DNA from: Mangifera indica
Lineage: Eukaryota; Streptophyta; Magnoliopsida; Sapindales; Anacardiaceae
NCBI RefSeq assembly: GCF_011075055.1
Contig: NC_058138.1
Location: 4,360,001-4,424,000, forward strand
Reading direction: 5' to 3'
Length of the DNA stretch: 64,000 nucleotides
The position numbers were made by a program, and so were the translations under genes. The notes beneath the pieces were generated by a model. That model saw nothing but the letters and a program-made list of their open reading frames with translations, did not search any database and had not been told where the DNA came from. How positions within the stretch are numbered: position 1 is the first letter of the stretch; every line of letters starts with the position of its first letter. Below, in pieces: positions 45,907-58,165 of the stretch.

Positions 45907-48900
45907 AATGAAAGTTAACATAATGAGTTTGGAGAGAGACTTAACCGTAGCAGTAGACTTGATGGAGAAGAGCCGATATCTACAGTCAACTTTCGACAGA
46001 AAGAGCTGAATTTGAAGAAGCAAACTTGGGCTAAACAACACAAACATAGAGGACAGTTAAATAGCGTCAAATTCTGTAAGTTTTTAGCTTAGGCCAAAGA
46101 CGGACAGTAGAATGAATTAGGTTTTACTGTTTTTACAATTTTTTTAATTTATTATATATGATCCATTCAATCGAATTAGTTTATAACTGTTTTAAACTGC
46201 AAACCGATGTTAAATCGTTGGTTCAACTGCGCTCTATTCCAAAGTATTGTTAAAAATGGTTTTTTCTACTTAATTTTTTGATTGGATGACCAATTTATGA
46301 TCTGATTAATTGATTCGATTCAGTTTTCACAACTATGCTCATAACATGTTTAAAGATTTCATATAAAAGTTCATTAATGGCTTTGCCCTCCTCGATCATA
46401 TCGATTTGGTTTTAGTTAAATGTCAAAATCAAAATATTTTCAAAATTGAAAAGAATTAGAAAGACAAATGTTATTACTAGTTAAGTCACTCTAAATTAGG
46501 GTAGGTGCGAACCAAATTCGCTTAGTCTTTGCATAGTGTTTAGCCTGAACGAATTGAAATAAAACTAAGGTTAGTTCTGCTCAAATTCGGTGAGTTGTTT
46601 AAATTTTTAGATTCGAATTGAACTCAATTCAACTTCTATTTAGATTCGATTCAGTTTAAATCCACTTATATTTTAAATGGTACAATATGATTTATACTCA
46701 GTGTTTTTAAAACTGGATTATATTGGCTAGTTTGATGGTGAACTAATCTATAATCTGACGATTTCATAATTTGATATGATTTATATATAAGTATTGACTT
46801 ATTTGAAATTTGATCAAACTTGATGAATTCGTTGAACCGAAAAAAACAATTTAAAACTAACAATTTGTTATTTTTTCTTTGTCTATGTAACGAAGTGTCA
46901 ATTATTTAATTAACATTTTTTTTTATAACGAGGAACCCCCCCCCCCCCCTCAAGCCTGATCGCAATTTTTTGAATCGAATCAACCACATTGAATAAGATA
47001 ACTCGGGTTCAATAATCGACCGCGTAACTATTGAATTAGGTAAGTTAAGAGTTTAATTTTAATATGTCACTAGAGAAGGCTTGAATTCATGCTTTATTAA
47101 TTAACATATTTGAAATTATATTTTATATGTTTTATATATTTTATATTTAAAAAGTATAATAAATATTTGATATTATTAAAAAAATTCGTAATAATTTGAT
47201 AATAGTTTAATCAATTGATTATTTAATTAAACCGATTAAATCATAAACCAATAAAATAACTGATTCGATAACCGATTTAATTTTAAAAATATTATTTATA
47301 ACGTCAAATTATGGTTAATGATACATTTTATTAGAAGTTAGCTTTTCTCATCTTATTAATTTGTTTTCAATTACGCCGTTGAAATTATAATTTCCTTTAT
47401 TTTAATAAATTATTCGACATGCTAGAATAAATTATCCGATGATTTATAGTCGTCTGATTACAGTCGATGAGAGTTCATTCGTTGGATTTTGTGTGGCGGA
47501 TGATCAACTCTATGATCGTGATGCAAGGATAAGAATTGACCATTTCTAGTACGACAAATATGACATTTTCTTATTTTTTTTCATAAATTTTTTTATTATT
47601 TTTATAATTCAACGTCTTGAATTGATATTGTCAAATTTGATCTAATAAATAAAATAATAATAAAATATTAAAATAATAATATCACCAACCCATGCCCCAA
47701 CCACCACCTTCACACAAAGCGCTTATCCGCATGACCAACTGAATTCTTTGATTGTCACCTACCCCACTTTCCCTTAATACCAATTATGCCCCTGCTATTT
47801 TCCTATAATGCCCTAAGAAAAACAAACTCTTTTCCGTTTTAATCAAAATAATTGATTTTCAGTATTATGCCCCTCTTATTTTCCTATAATGCCCTTCGCA
47901 TCATTACCTAAGAAAAATAAACTCTTTTTCCTTTTACTCAAAATAATTAATTTTCAGTAAAACATACGTATGTAAAATATTTAACAATATATAATAATAA
48001 AGTAGTTTTTACATTATGGGTACTAATAAATAGAGTTGGACTCGAAGTGCACTGGTTTAAACTCGAAACGAGCTTAGTTTAAATGAGTTAGAGACAACGA
48101 ACACGAACCTAAGCATAACCCTAAAAGTAAAAGCAGAAACAAATCCGAATTATAATTGTGTTTGACTCACTTGACTTGCTTGAATCTTTAACAAACGATT
48201 GTTTCCAACTTTACCTAAAGATAGAGTTGAATTCAAAGTACGTTTATTTAGACTTGAAATGAGTTTAACTTAGACGAATTCGAGAGAAAGAACATGAATC
48301 CGACCAAAAATATGTAATTGAGCGAGCTTGGTGAGTCTGAGTCGATCCTAGTCCAAAACGAGCCATTCGTTTAGGGTTGTATCCTAACTAAGTTGATTCG
48401 GTGTAACTTGGTGTCCAATTTGATTCAAACTGAATTCAAATTAGAGTTTTAATTTGTCAGTCTGACTCAAGTTCAGTTTGAATCCCCCCTAACAACACTA
48501 CTCATCCCACTTGTAATACTTTTATCTTATCAATGTTATTATTTATCTCAACAATAACTCTTTGATAACATCTCTAGCCAACTCAAATGAGTTGAAGCTG
48601 ACCATTATAGATTTTAGTCAAACTTGAGTTAACCTATGTTCACATTCGTTTCAGTTTAGTTTGAATATTGTCCTGATATCATTATATAATTTGATAAATT
48701 TAAATTATATATAAAATATATAATTAAATTAATCAATTATATGATGAAACATACGTTTATTTATATTATTTATTTATGTAATATTAATTTATTTTAAAAT
48801 ATAAAAATATATTATTGAAATCTTTTAAATAAGACTTTTTAAAATGTTTGGTTTTCACTTTAATAATTCCATAAAAAGAATTTTGAAAGTATATTTTTAA

Positions 48901-49830
48901 AATAATAATAAATATATTGTAATAAATGTAAATAATACAATTATTTATAATCTATCAAAATTTGTTATTATTCACTCAAATAAAAAAAAAATATTTTCCT
49001 CCCCTAACATTTAACAATAACACGTGCAAATCTCATCAAATAAAAAATATATATTTTAAATTTATAAAATTCATCTTAATTTAAAACTAAAATTCCATAT
49101 AATCTATTAAAAAATAAAATTTATTAATTTATTTATATAATTTAATATAATAACATACAAATAAATGATTTTATAATAAGAAAAAAATAAATAATTATAC
49201 TATTTAAATTTATTTAAATGAATTAAAGATTTATTTTTTACATATATTTTTATTTATCCATTAAAAACCTTCTTTTACCAAACCAAATTAATATATTGGT
49301 TGCAGGGTAAATTGATGGTCTCTAAAATAAAAGTGAATTTGAGTTGAACTAAACTTGAATAAAGACTATTATGAGATTGGGCTCAAATATAAAATGAATA
49401 ACTCGACCTCGAAATTTAATCAGTTTGAATGGTGAGCAATGACGTTAGAAAGAAGAGGAATAGTCATTAAAGGAGAAGAAAAATTAGATGAGAATAAAAG
49501 TTTTTGGGTAAAAAAAAGAATTATTGAAGACAAAAAAACTGCCATTGTGGTGACATTGATGACTTTCAAACTCGAGCTAAACTATCAAACCGGACCTTTA
49601 GATTAAGTGATGTATTCGAGCTCAATCTGATTTGAATTAGTAGGAACCCACCCCTAACTTTTGAAATAGAGGGAATAAATAAATGTGGGCAAAAAAGGAA
49701 TTAGAAAAAAGAAGAGTTAGTAGATAATTTGGCTGCTAGATGTTAACGTCTTCCCAAGTCGCCTACCAACCAAAACCAAAACTCCCAATAATATTTAATT
49801 AGTTCCCATTTCTGTTCGTTAATGGATCTG
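45907..49830. other. Gene-free AT-rich stretch upstream of ACLA
   Basis: No gene was found. It includes a run of 14 C at 46936-46949, a tandem duplication of about 85-95 bp at 47789-47962 (ATTTTCCTATAATGCCCT in each unit), and GAACTCAAA-type repeats at 46500-46640, 48000-48660 and 49330-49640. An AT-rich segment at 48840-49290 with TGTTTGGTTTTCAC and TTACCAAACCAAAT near its ends may be another decayed MITE. Confidence 0.5.
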
Positions 49831-49837
49831 CAAGCGT

Positions 49838-49844
49838 TATAAAG
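49838..49844 (+). promoter_or_regulatory. ACLA TATA box
   Basis: TATAAAG lies 125 bp before the ACLA ATG, and a second TATAAAG lies at 49891-49897. No upstream ATG occurs between them and the start codon. Either could set the start site; the first gives a leader of about 95 nt. Confidence 0.45.
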
Positions 49845-49962
49845 CCTTCAATTTCAAGGAAAACAAGGACCAAACTCTTCCAAATTGTCCTATAAAGCAA
49901 AAACAAACCCCCCTTTATCTTCATTACCTGGGGTTTTTTTGTTGTGTTTTGCTGCAGAGATT

Positions 49963-52900
49963 ATGGCGCGCAAGAAGATCAGAGAATACGACTCCAAGAG
50001 GCTCCTTAAACAGCACTTGAAGCGCCTTGCAGGTTTCGATTTGCAGATCTGCTCTGCTCAGGTTGAACGTTTGTTGCTTGTTTGTTTATTTGTCTGTGTG
50101 GTTATGTTTGTGTGTGTTTGTAAGGGTGTGGAAGTTGGTGGAAAAAATTGAGATTTGATGTTCGTTTCGTGTGGAATTGTTTGATTTTGGTGATCTTTTA
50201 GTGGGTTTGAAGTTTTGAGATGGTTTATTTAGTGGGAAGACTTTTTGAATGCATTGTGTGTTTATGGTTGTGGATATTTTAACTGAGTAGTATTGATCTA
50301 AATTTTGATATTTGATGTTGGTATTGAGTGGAATTATTGATTTTAATGATGATCACTTAGTGGGTTTGAAGTCTTAAGGTGATTGATTTAGGGGGTAGAA
50401 TTTTTATTTGCAATGTATGGTTATGCTTTTAGATATTTAACTGTGTAGTATTGATAGATTCTTAAAGATTTGATCTTGGTATTTAGTGAAATTATTGATT
50501 TTTGGTTTGAAGTTTTAAGATGATTTATTTGGTGGGAAAAAATTGTATTTTCCAAGCGTGCTCGTGTTTATCGATGTTTAACTGTACTATCCCTAGAAAG
50601 GTTGAGGTTTCATCTGGATTGTGGGGGATTCTTGATTTTGATGATCAATAAGTAGGTTTGAAGTTGGTGATGACGGAAATACTGATTTTTGAGATGATTT
50701 ATTTAGTTATAAGAATTTGTACTTGCATTGTACGCTGATGTTTATGGATATTTGGTGGTGTACTACTTCTAGATATTTTGAGATTTTAACTGGTTTTTGT
50801 GTGAAATATTTATTTTGATTATCACTTATTCTGTTTGCGCGTGTGTGAATGTATTCTCCTGTTTTTGTACATGTAATTGTGTGCTATTGTTAGAAGCGTT
50901 GAGATTTCAAACTGGATATTGTGTGGAATTCTTGATTATGATGATCACTAAGTTGGTTTGAAGTTTGTGAGGAGTTATTGCATGTTTAACATGGTTTAAT
51001 TTTGTTTTGATTTAAAATCTGTCACTAAGATTACCTGTATGCCTTTAACAATTTCTTTCTTGAGTTGTGACAATGAGTGTGGAATATCTGTGTATTTGTA
51101 CCTATATAGCTGAAATTGATTAAAATTTCTGAAGTTCTTATACTAGTTCGCAGAACTTGGATTGGATCCTGCACTTAGGACTTGAATGGTTTATTGTTTG
51201 AGCAAAGCTAGTTCTTTTTCTTTTAATTAATGTTATTGAGTTGTTCTGTACACAATTTAAGTTTTCAGTTGAAAAATTAAATCGAAATGCAATCATGAAT
51301 AATACCTTCTTGGTTGCCATTGTGGCTTGTCCTGCCATATTGCTATGGTCTGATATAAGTTTTGGTGTCTTTTACTGTAATTGAATACTGATATTGTCAT
51401 TTAGGCCAATCTGTTGAAACTTTTCTTCTTTTCTGAAAATGAAAAGATTTAAATGACTGAGAATTGTAGTAAATCTAAAATGATTATTCTATTTCTGTCA
51501 TCTAGGTGACACAATCAACAGACTTCACAGAGTTAACAAACAATGAACCATGGCTTTCATCCTCAAGATTGGTTGTCAAACCTGATATGCTTTTTGGGAA
51601 ACGTGGGAAGAGTGGTTTGGTGGCTTTGAACTTAGATATTGCTCAAGTTGCTGAATTTGTGAAAGGACGGCTTGGCACTGAGGTGACCCGTGAATTCAAT
51701 AAAACAGAAACTCCTCCCTGTTATTTGTATGATTTCATTCCAGTAATTTTTGAATTGGATTTTTATCAGGTCGAGATGGGTGGTTGCAAGGGACCAATAA
51801 CCACTTTCATTGTTGAACCATTTGTCCCACATGACCAAGAATATTACCTTTCAATAGTCTCTGACAGGCTTGGCTGTACCATTAGCTTCTCAGAATGTGG
51901 TGGTATTGAAATTGAAGAAAACTGGGACAAGGTATGGCCATAATGTCAGTTCCTACATTTCTTGTTTATGCTGGCCCTAGCCTATTTTACTCTATTGATG
52001 TTTGACATTGGTTGAATATATAGCCGGAAAACTTAATCTTTATCTGGATTGTGATTTGAACAGGTGAAGACTATAGTCCTTCCAACTGAGAAATCTATGA
52101 CGCTGGAGGCATGTGCCCCATTGATAGCTACACTTCCTTTGGAGGTGAGTCTGACTGTTCTTTTGCAAGATATTTACACTTTCACCATAGTGTGTTTGGA
52201 GATAACAGACCGTTTCCTCGGTGGATGTAATATGATAATTGATATCTTTTTATCGAATTGATAGTAGCATGTTTAATATCCTTGGGTACTAGAAACCATT
52301 ACCCTTCTTTTACATTTCTCATGGTTTAGGACCTTCATTATGTTCTATATATTATTCACTGCATTTTTTTTGCTTGTATTGATTAGTGTTCTTTTAGTAT
52401 ATGCTGACTGTACTTTTATGTTATTTTAGTTTCGAGGAAAAATTGGTGACTTCATAATTGGTGTCTTTGCTGTATTTCAAGGTATGCAATGATAAGACCT
52501 TAAGTTGTCCATTCTTATTTGTGGAATGTGTGGTGTACTTGTGAGATCACATTGTGGAAGAGATTAAGAAACTTCATTCAAGGTTTTAAGTAAATTGTTT
52601 TAATATGCAGATTAGTAGTTAGACCTCATTTTGGTGGGGATTTACATTGTGGAAGAAGTTATATGCAAAATTATTTAGGAATCATTATTGTACAATAACT
52701 AATTGAATCATCAATAGGATCTTTGATGGATAAAAAAATTGAATATGTTTCTCTACTGATGGCAGGAAGAGGAAGAGGGAGGGTTATTTTTTTCAATCTA
52801 AGCTTTTGTCCATTTCTTGATGTTGGGAACATTTCAAAATCACCTATGTTTACTACTGTCTTTTATCTAATTTTCTCTGTAGATCTCGACTTCAGTTTCA

Positions 52901-54205
52901 TGGAGATGAATCCCTTTACATTGGTGAATGGGGAGCCTTATCCACTGGATATGAGGGGAGAATTGGATGACACTGCTGCATTTAAGAACTTTAAGAAGTA
53001 TACTCATATGTTTGCTTTTGTCTTTCATGGCACACTACTTCCCTCTAACATAATTTCATTGAGAATGTTGCCTCATCTAAATAATTTATGCCTTCAGATG
53101 GGGTGACATTGAGTTTCCACTGCCTTTTGGAAGAGTCTTAAGCTCCACTGAATCCTTTATTCATGCATTGGATGAAAAGGTAATAGCATACATGTTCTGT
53201 GGCACATATATTTCTGGAATTTTGCAATCAAACTGTAGAAGGTTGGTGTCTTTATCCTATTTTTGTTTTTCATCTCAGACAAGTGCATCTTTGAAATTCA
53301 CTGTTTTGAACCCCAAAGGACGTATATGGACAATGGTTGCTGGAGGTGGTGCAAGTGTTATCTATGCTGACACTGTAAGTGTGCTTGGATATAATGCAAG
53401 TCATTAACTTTCATCTTATCTCTCGCAATATTTTGTGCATAACAAGTCACTCTTGATGGTTATGGTTCTATGGATGTATTGGTCTAATTTCAAGAACATA
53501 AGCCTGTTTCGATTTTCTTAGGTTGGAGACTTGGGTTATGCATCAGAGCTTGGTAACTATGCAGAGTACAGTGGAGCTCCAAACGAGGAGGAGGTGTTGC
53601 AATATGCTAGAGTCGTCATTGATGTAAGAGATTTATAGCCTTCACTTGTTTTTGGCGCTTCAAGTTCTCGAGTTTCTAACCAATCTTGACTTCTCCGTCT
53701 TTGGTGTTGCAGTGTGCCACTGCAGATCCTGATGGCCGGAAGAGAGCCCTTCTCATTGGAGGTGGTATTGCTAATTTCACTGATGTTGCTGCAACTTTCA
53801 ATGGAATTATTCGAGCTTTGAGAGAAAAGGTACGATCCGGTCAAAATCATATAAACATGCACTCCACTCTAAGTTTCCCTCTATCATAAACTCCCGAACT
53901 CATACCATCCTTATTCTCTGCTCCTGATAGGAATCCAAACTACAAGCTTCTAGAATGCACATATACGTTCGAAGAGGTGGTCCGAACTACCAGACCGGTT
54001 TGGCCAAGATGCGTGCTCTCGGCGAGGAACTTGGAGTACCTCTTGAGGTATGAAATGAGCTTCATCCAAGTAAACATACTGACTAACTACTACTAAGATT
54101 TTCTTTGCTTCTAAAATTATTTTATGTTTTCAGATTTATGGTCCTGAGGCCACAATGACAGGCATCTGTAAGCAAGCAATTGATTGCATAATGTCAGCAG
54201 CATAA
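49963..54205 (+). CDS. ACLA: ATP-citrate lyase subunit A (12 exons)
   Basis: ACLA and ACLB together cleave cytosolic citrate with ATP and CoA to acetyl-CoA and oxaloacetate, feeding waxes, sterols, flavonoids and fatty-acid elongation. Exons, all with GT/AG edges: 49963-50061, 51506-51682, 51770-51931, 52064-52144, 52430-52481, 52883-52997, 53098-53179, 53279-53374, 53522-53623, 53713-53829, 53931-54047, 54134-54205. The sum is 1272 nt, giving 423 aa, the usual plant ACLA length. The protein starts [20 protein letters not shown]. Its ATP-grasp half includes [57 protein letters not shown] and [20 protein letters not shown]. The citrate-binding half includes [36 protein letters not shown] and [20 protein letters not shown], and ends at SAA. 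All exons are undamaged. Intron 2 (87 nt) is in frame and stop-free. Confidence 0.96.
50150..50970 (+). repeat. Degenerate tandem repeat inside ACLA intron 1
   Basis: A GTGGAATTNTTGATTTTGATG-like block followed by GATCACTTAGTGGGTTTGAA-like sequence recurs at about 50171, 50328, 50486, 50621, 50801 and 50922, with spacing of 120-180 bp. Between the blocks are related TTATTTAGTGGGAAGA, TGCATTGT and GTAGTATTGAT words. The intron is thus largely made of six diverged units. Confidence 0.7.
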
Positions 54206-54353
54206 TTTTACAATTCTTTGTTGAGGTTGATGGGCAAGAGGAGGAAAAAAATCCTGCTTTTGACCTTTTTTCTTGAAGGGTGATCTTGGATTTTGTTGTT
54301 GTAAACTTTGAACAATTCTTTGGAACTCTTTCTATTTTGAGACGATTTTCTTG

Positions 54354-54359
54354 AATAAA
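54354..54359 (+). terminator. ACLA polyadenylation signal
   Basis: AATAAA lies 149 nt after the stop codon in a T-rich 3'UTR and is followed by TTGACATGTTTTATGATT. Cleavage is expected near 54375-54390. Confidence 0.6.
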
Positions 54360-54573
54360 TATGTATCATGTTGACATGTTTTATGATTAATTGGTTGTAG
54401 ATTCAATCATTACAAGAAAGATTTATCAATATTTTCAGATTCAGACTGGGCCATTGACCTGGCCAAGGGCCTGTTTCAGGTTGTTCCGGGTCTGATTGGT
54501 TAGACCAAAGCACTGTTGATAAATATATATATCAATGTCTCTCTATCCATGAACACCGCTACATAGGCAAATA

Positions 54574-55367
54574 GGCCAAAGACTTATTTCTACCAAAAGT
54601 ATAGTGAAATTTTCTCTAATTTTTAAAAATTCAAATACTCACTCATAATAAGCAAATTTTAGTTAAAAATTTCAGTTAAGGTTAGATGTAAAACTCTTAT
54701 TTACTTAAAAAATTAAGGTTTTATTACATTTTTCTCCTCTATATTTAAAAATCTTATATTTCCCCCTAATCCGAAGCTTGAAAAGTGACAAATACCCTCT
54801 TACGGTTTATTTCTCTTCCTCTGACATCGATTTCTCCATCTTTGGCTACCGGTCATCCTCCCTCCTCCCTTACCTCTCCTTCCAGTCTCTCTCCTTTGCC
54901 TTTCCGGTCGTTTTTGATTGGAGATGAAGACAAACTATTTTCGTTTGAAAGACGAAGATGATGCAGCTTTGTTTAAGATGAAGATTGTTTGTCTTTGTGT
55001 CCTACTAAAGACGATCGAAGAGATAAGAGAGAGAGAGACCAAAAGGAGAGATAAGGAAGGAGGGAGGACGACCGATGGTTGGAGATGGAGAAATCGATAT
55101 TAGAGGAAGACAAACAAACCCTAGGAGGGTATTTGTCACTTTCAAACTTCGAGTTAGGGGAAAAATTATAAGATTTTTAAACATGAGGAGAAAAATATGA
55201 TAAAACTTTAGTTTTTTTAAATTTTTAATAAATGAATGTTTTACCCCCAATCCTAACTGAAATTTTTAACAGAAATTTACTCTTGAGTGGGTGTTTAGGA
55301 TTTTGAAAATTGCAGGGTGGGAGTTTGAGATTTCATTATAACTTGAGTGGGAATAAGTCTTTTGGCC
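54574..55367. mobile_element. MULE-type foldback MITE, family 2
   Basis: Ends GGCCAAAGACTTATTTCTAC and GGGAATAAGTCTTTTGGCC are inverted. TAGGCAAATA on the left and TAGACAAATA on the right form a near-perfect 10-bp target duplication. The interior folds back (TTTTTCTCCTC, CCTCCCTCCTCCCTTA and their complements about 55020-55080). Short frames on both strands at 54918-55250 are products of this palindrome. Confidence 0.88.
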
Positions 55368-55699
55368 TAGACAAATATAATAACCAAATTAGTTAGCATA
55401 AATGTTGTTGATGAGATCTTTTTTCATCAGTTATATATATAATTCAAAGTTTTGTATAAGTTGGACTATGATAGCAATTATGGGGATCTAGATAGACTTT
55501 GATGTATGTTACTGTATGATATGAATAAAATAAATAAATAAAGGGAATACATGATTTTTAATGTGATTCAATTTGATGATTAGAATGCATATATCCCCGA
55601 TGTAACTGTTAATTGATGTTTACAATATTGATCATGTGAAGGATGGTTAAAGAGATAACATATATTTAATTATACCTGTGTGAATGTTGATATATGAAA

Positions 55700-56553
55700 G
55701 GCCAAAGGAATATTTCCCACCTAAGTTTAGGTGCATTTCCAAAGTCACACCCATGGGGCTTGAAAAACTCGAAGTCTTACCCATGATGTAAATGCCGTTA
55801 AAATTCTCAGTTAGAAATAAGGGTAAAATCGTTATTTTATCAATAATATTAAAAAATTAAAAAATTTATTACATTTTCTCCTCTAAGTTTTAAAAACTAA
55901 CAACTTCACCCCTAACTAAAGTTTTCTAACTTTGAAAAGTCACATTGACCTCCAAATTTTTTCTTTACCTTTTTGACCACCATTTCTAATGCCGACGACC
56001 TCCACTCTCTACCCTAAACTGTTGGTTGATGCACGTAGACAAATTTGGAGCATATTTTTTCATCGAATATAAAGAGATCCGATAAGACCTGGGAGAAGAG
56101 ATCTAGATTTCGTCAACAAAGAGATCCAAATTTCTTCATCTTCGAAGAGATTCCATATCTCTCTTAAATCTCTTTGTCAACGAAGAGATCTAGAATCTCT
56201 TTGCCCAGGTCTCTTCATCGATGAAAAGATTTCATCGTCATCATTTCCAGATCATTAGAGAAAATGGCTGGAGGGGAAGAAAAATATTCTAAGATTTGAG
56301 AGGGAAATGTGATTTTTCAAAGTTAAAAAAGACTTTAGGAGGGGTGAAATGTTAGTTTTTAAAACTTAAGAGAGAAAAATGTATTAAATTTTATATTTTT
56401 TTAATATTATTAGTAAAATGATGGTTTTACCTCTGTATCTAATAAAAAATTTTAACTCCAGTTGATCAACTGGTGAGACTTCAAGTTTTTTAAATCCTAT
56501 AAGTGTGATTTTGAGATTGCACTTAAACTTGGATGCGAAATAGTCCTTTGGCC
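55700..56553. mobile_element. MULE-type foldback MITE, family 2
   Basis: Ends GGCCAAAGGAATATTTCCCA and GCGAAATAGTCCTTTGGCC. The interior has an inverted pair around AGAGATCTAGA and CAAAGAGAT words (56090-56230). A clear target duplication is not visible. Confidence 0.82.
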
Positions 56554-56559
56554 ATTTTT

Positions 56560-57095
56560 TATTAACATAGTAATTTATATTTTATTTTTAATATTATTTT
56601 ATTTAATTTGTCATGTAATAAAATATTTTGATAATCTTATATTGCTAAATAGTATTGTGACAATTCATATACTTATCAATAAATATTAAAAAATTACCAA
56701 CGTATCTTTAATTTTGTTATAGTTTTATCTTTATTTATTAACTTTTATAAAATAAAAATTTGAAAAAATAATTTAATTAATTAACTTCATAACTTGATAA
56801 CATTAAAAATACTAATATATTATAAAGATGAAAAATATTTTTAAAAAATACACAAAACAAATATTTACGATAAAACGTGGTAGTTCAACTAATCATTATA
56901 TTAATTTATATACAATAATGTTTTAAAGGTATTTAAGTAAAATAATATCTTAATATCTATTTATGATTATCAATCAAACACAATAATTATTTATATATAT
57001 CAAATTCTATCAAATATAGTAGAAATTTATGTCCAATATTTTTTCAGTAATCTATTTTAGTAGTAATATTTCATTTTTTGTAATAAAAAAATTAA
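56560..57095. mobile_element. Probable reverse, decayed family 1 MITE
   Basis: Order of AT-rich blocks (TGTCATGTAATAAAATATTT at the left, TATTTAAGTAAAATAATAT and CACAATAATTATTTATA toward the right) follows the reverse complement of family 1. Ends are lost. Confidence 0.4.
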
Positions 57096-57097
57096 GT

Positions 57098-57242
57098 AAT
57101 GTTATGTACACAAACAATAATGTGTCCTTACGTGATTGAACAATTGAAAATTAAAGGTAAAACAACACTCAATCACATGATGGTGTATCGTTGTTTGTAT
57201 ATACAATTATATATATTATTTGTGTATATAGTTTTATTGTAA
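57098..57242. mobile_element. Short palindromic MITE, family 3 (copy e)
   Basis: Contains GTTATGTACACAAACAATAA, CTTACGTGATTGAACAATTG, CAATCACATGATGGTGTAT and TTATTTGTGTATATAGTTTT in family order. Confidence 0.7.
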
Positions 57243-57325
57243 AAAATTCTTCGAACTAAATGCACACTAAGATTTTATCCCCATTATAATAGAACTAAAA
57301 AAAGAAGATTACAATATTAAAAATA

Positions 57326-58165
57326 GGCCAAAGGACTATTTCCCACTCAAGTTTTAATACAAAGACAAATACATACTCGTGGGGTTTCAAAAACCCAAAC
57401 ATCACCCATGAGTCAAATTTTGTTAAAATTTTTAGTTAGTATAAAGAGTAAAATTGTCATTTTAATAATGATATTAAAAAAACATATAATTCATTATATT
57501 TTTCCTTAATAACTTCACCCCTGTTTAAAGTTCTTTAACTTTGAAAAATCACATTCTTCCCCCCAAAACTAGGGTTTCTATTTTAGCCACCCTTTAAATT
57601 TTCAAAAACTTCAGTTTAACCCCCCATCTTCAACTTCAGATTATTAAAAAATCTGACAACCTCTCCCTCCATCGACCTTTGCTTTTTTCTAGCGATAACG
57701 TGGCGTGATTTCTCCTTTGTTAGGCTAGTCATGCGATGTCTTGGAGATCTCTTTGTCTTGACAAGGAGATCTCTGCTTGTGTCTCTTCATCCACCTTGTA
57801 TGCTAGCCAACCATTTCAACGGTCAAAGACAGTTGGCTGAAATAAGAAAAAAGGAGTAGTCATCAAAAATGGGTGGTAGCTAGAGATGAGAGAAAAAAAA
57901 AACCATGGGTGGGGGGAAATGAACACTTTTCAAAATTGGAAATGTTTATGTAGAGACGAAGTCATTAGTTTCAAAAATCTTGAGGGGAAAATGAGATAAA
58001 ATTATATATTTTTTAATAATATTATTAAAATAACAATTTTACCCTTAATAATAACAAAAAATTTTTAACAAAAATTGACTTATGGTATGTGTTTGAGTTT
58101 TTAAAACTCTGCAAATATGTATTTGTTTTTGTATTAAATTTTAGGTGAAAAATAATCCTTTGGCC
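57326..58165. mobile_element. MULE-type foldback MITE, family 2, founder of a tandem array
   Basis: Ends GGCCAAAGGACTATTTCCCA and AAAATAATCCTTTGGCC are flanked by a perfect 9-bp TTAAAAATA duplication (57317-57325 and 58166-58174). The interior folds on itself around GGAGATCTCTTTGTCTTGAC (57740-57780). Its right part is repeated three more times downstream. Confidence 0.9.

Noticed and set aside
51506..51943. 145-codon continuous frame as a separate gene
   Set aside because: It is ACLA exons 2 and 3 plus the stop-free 87-nt intron between them.
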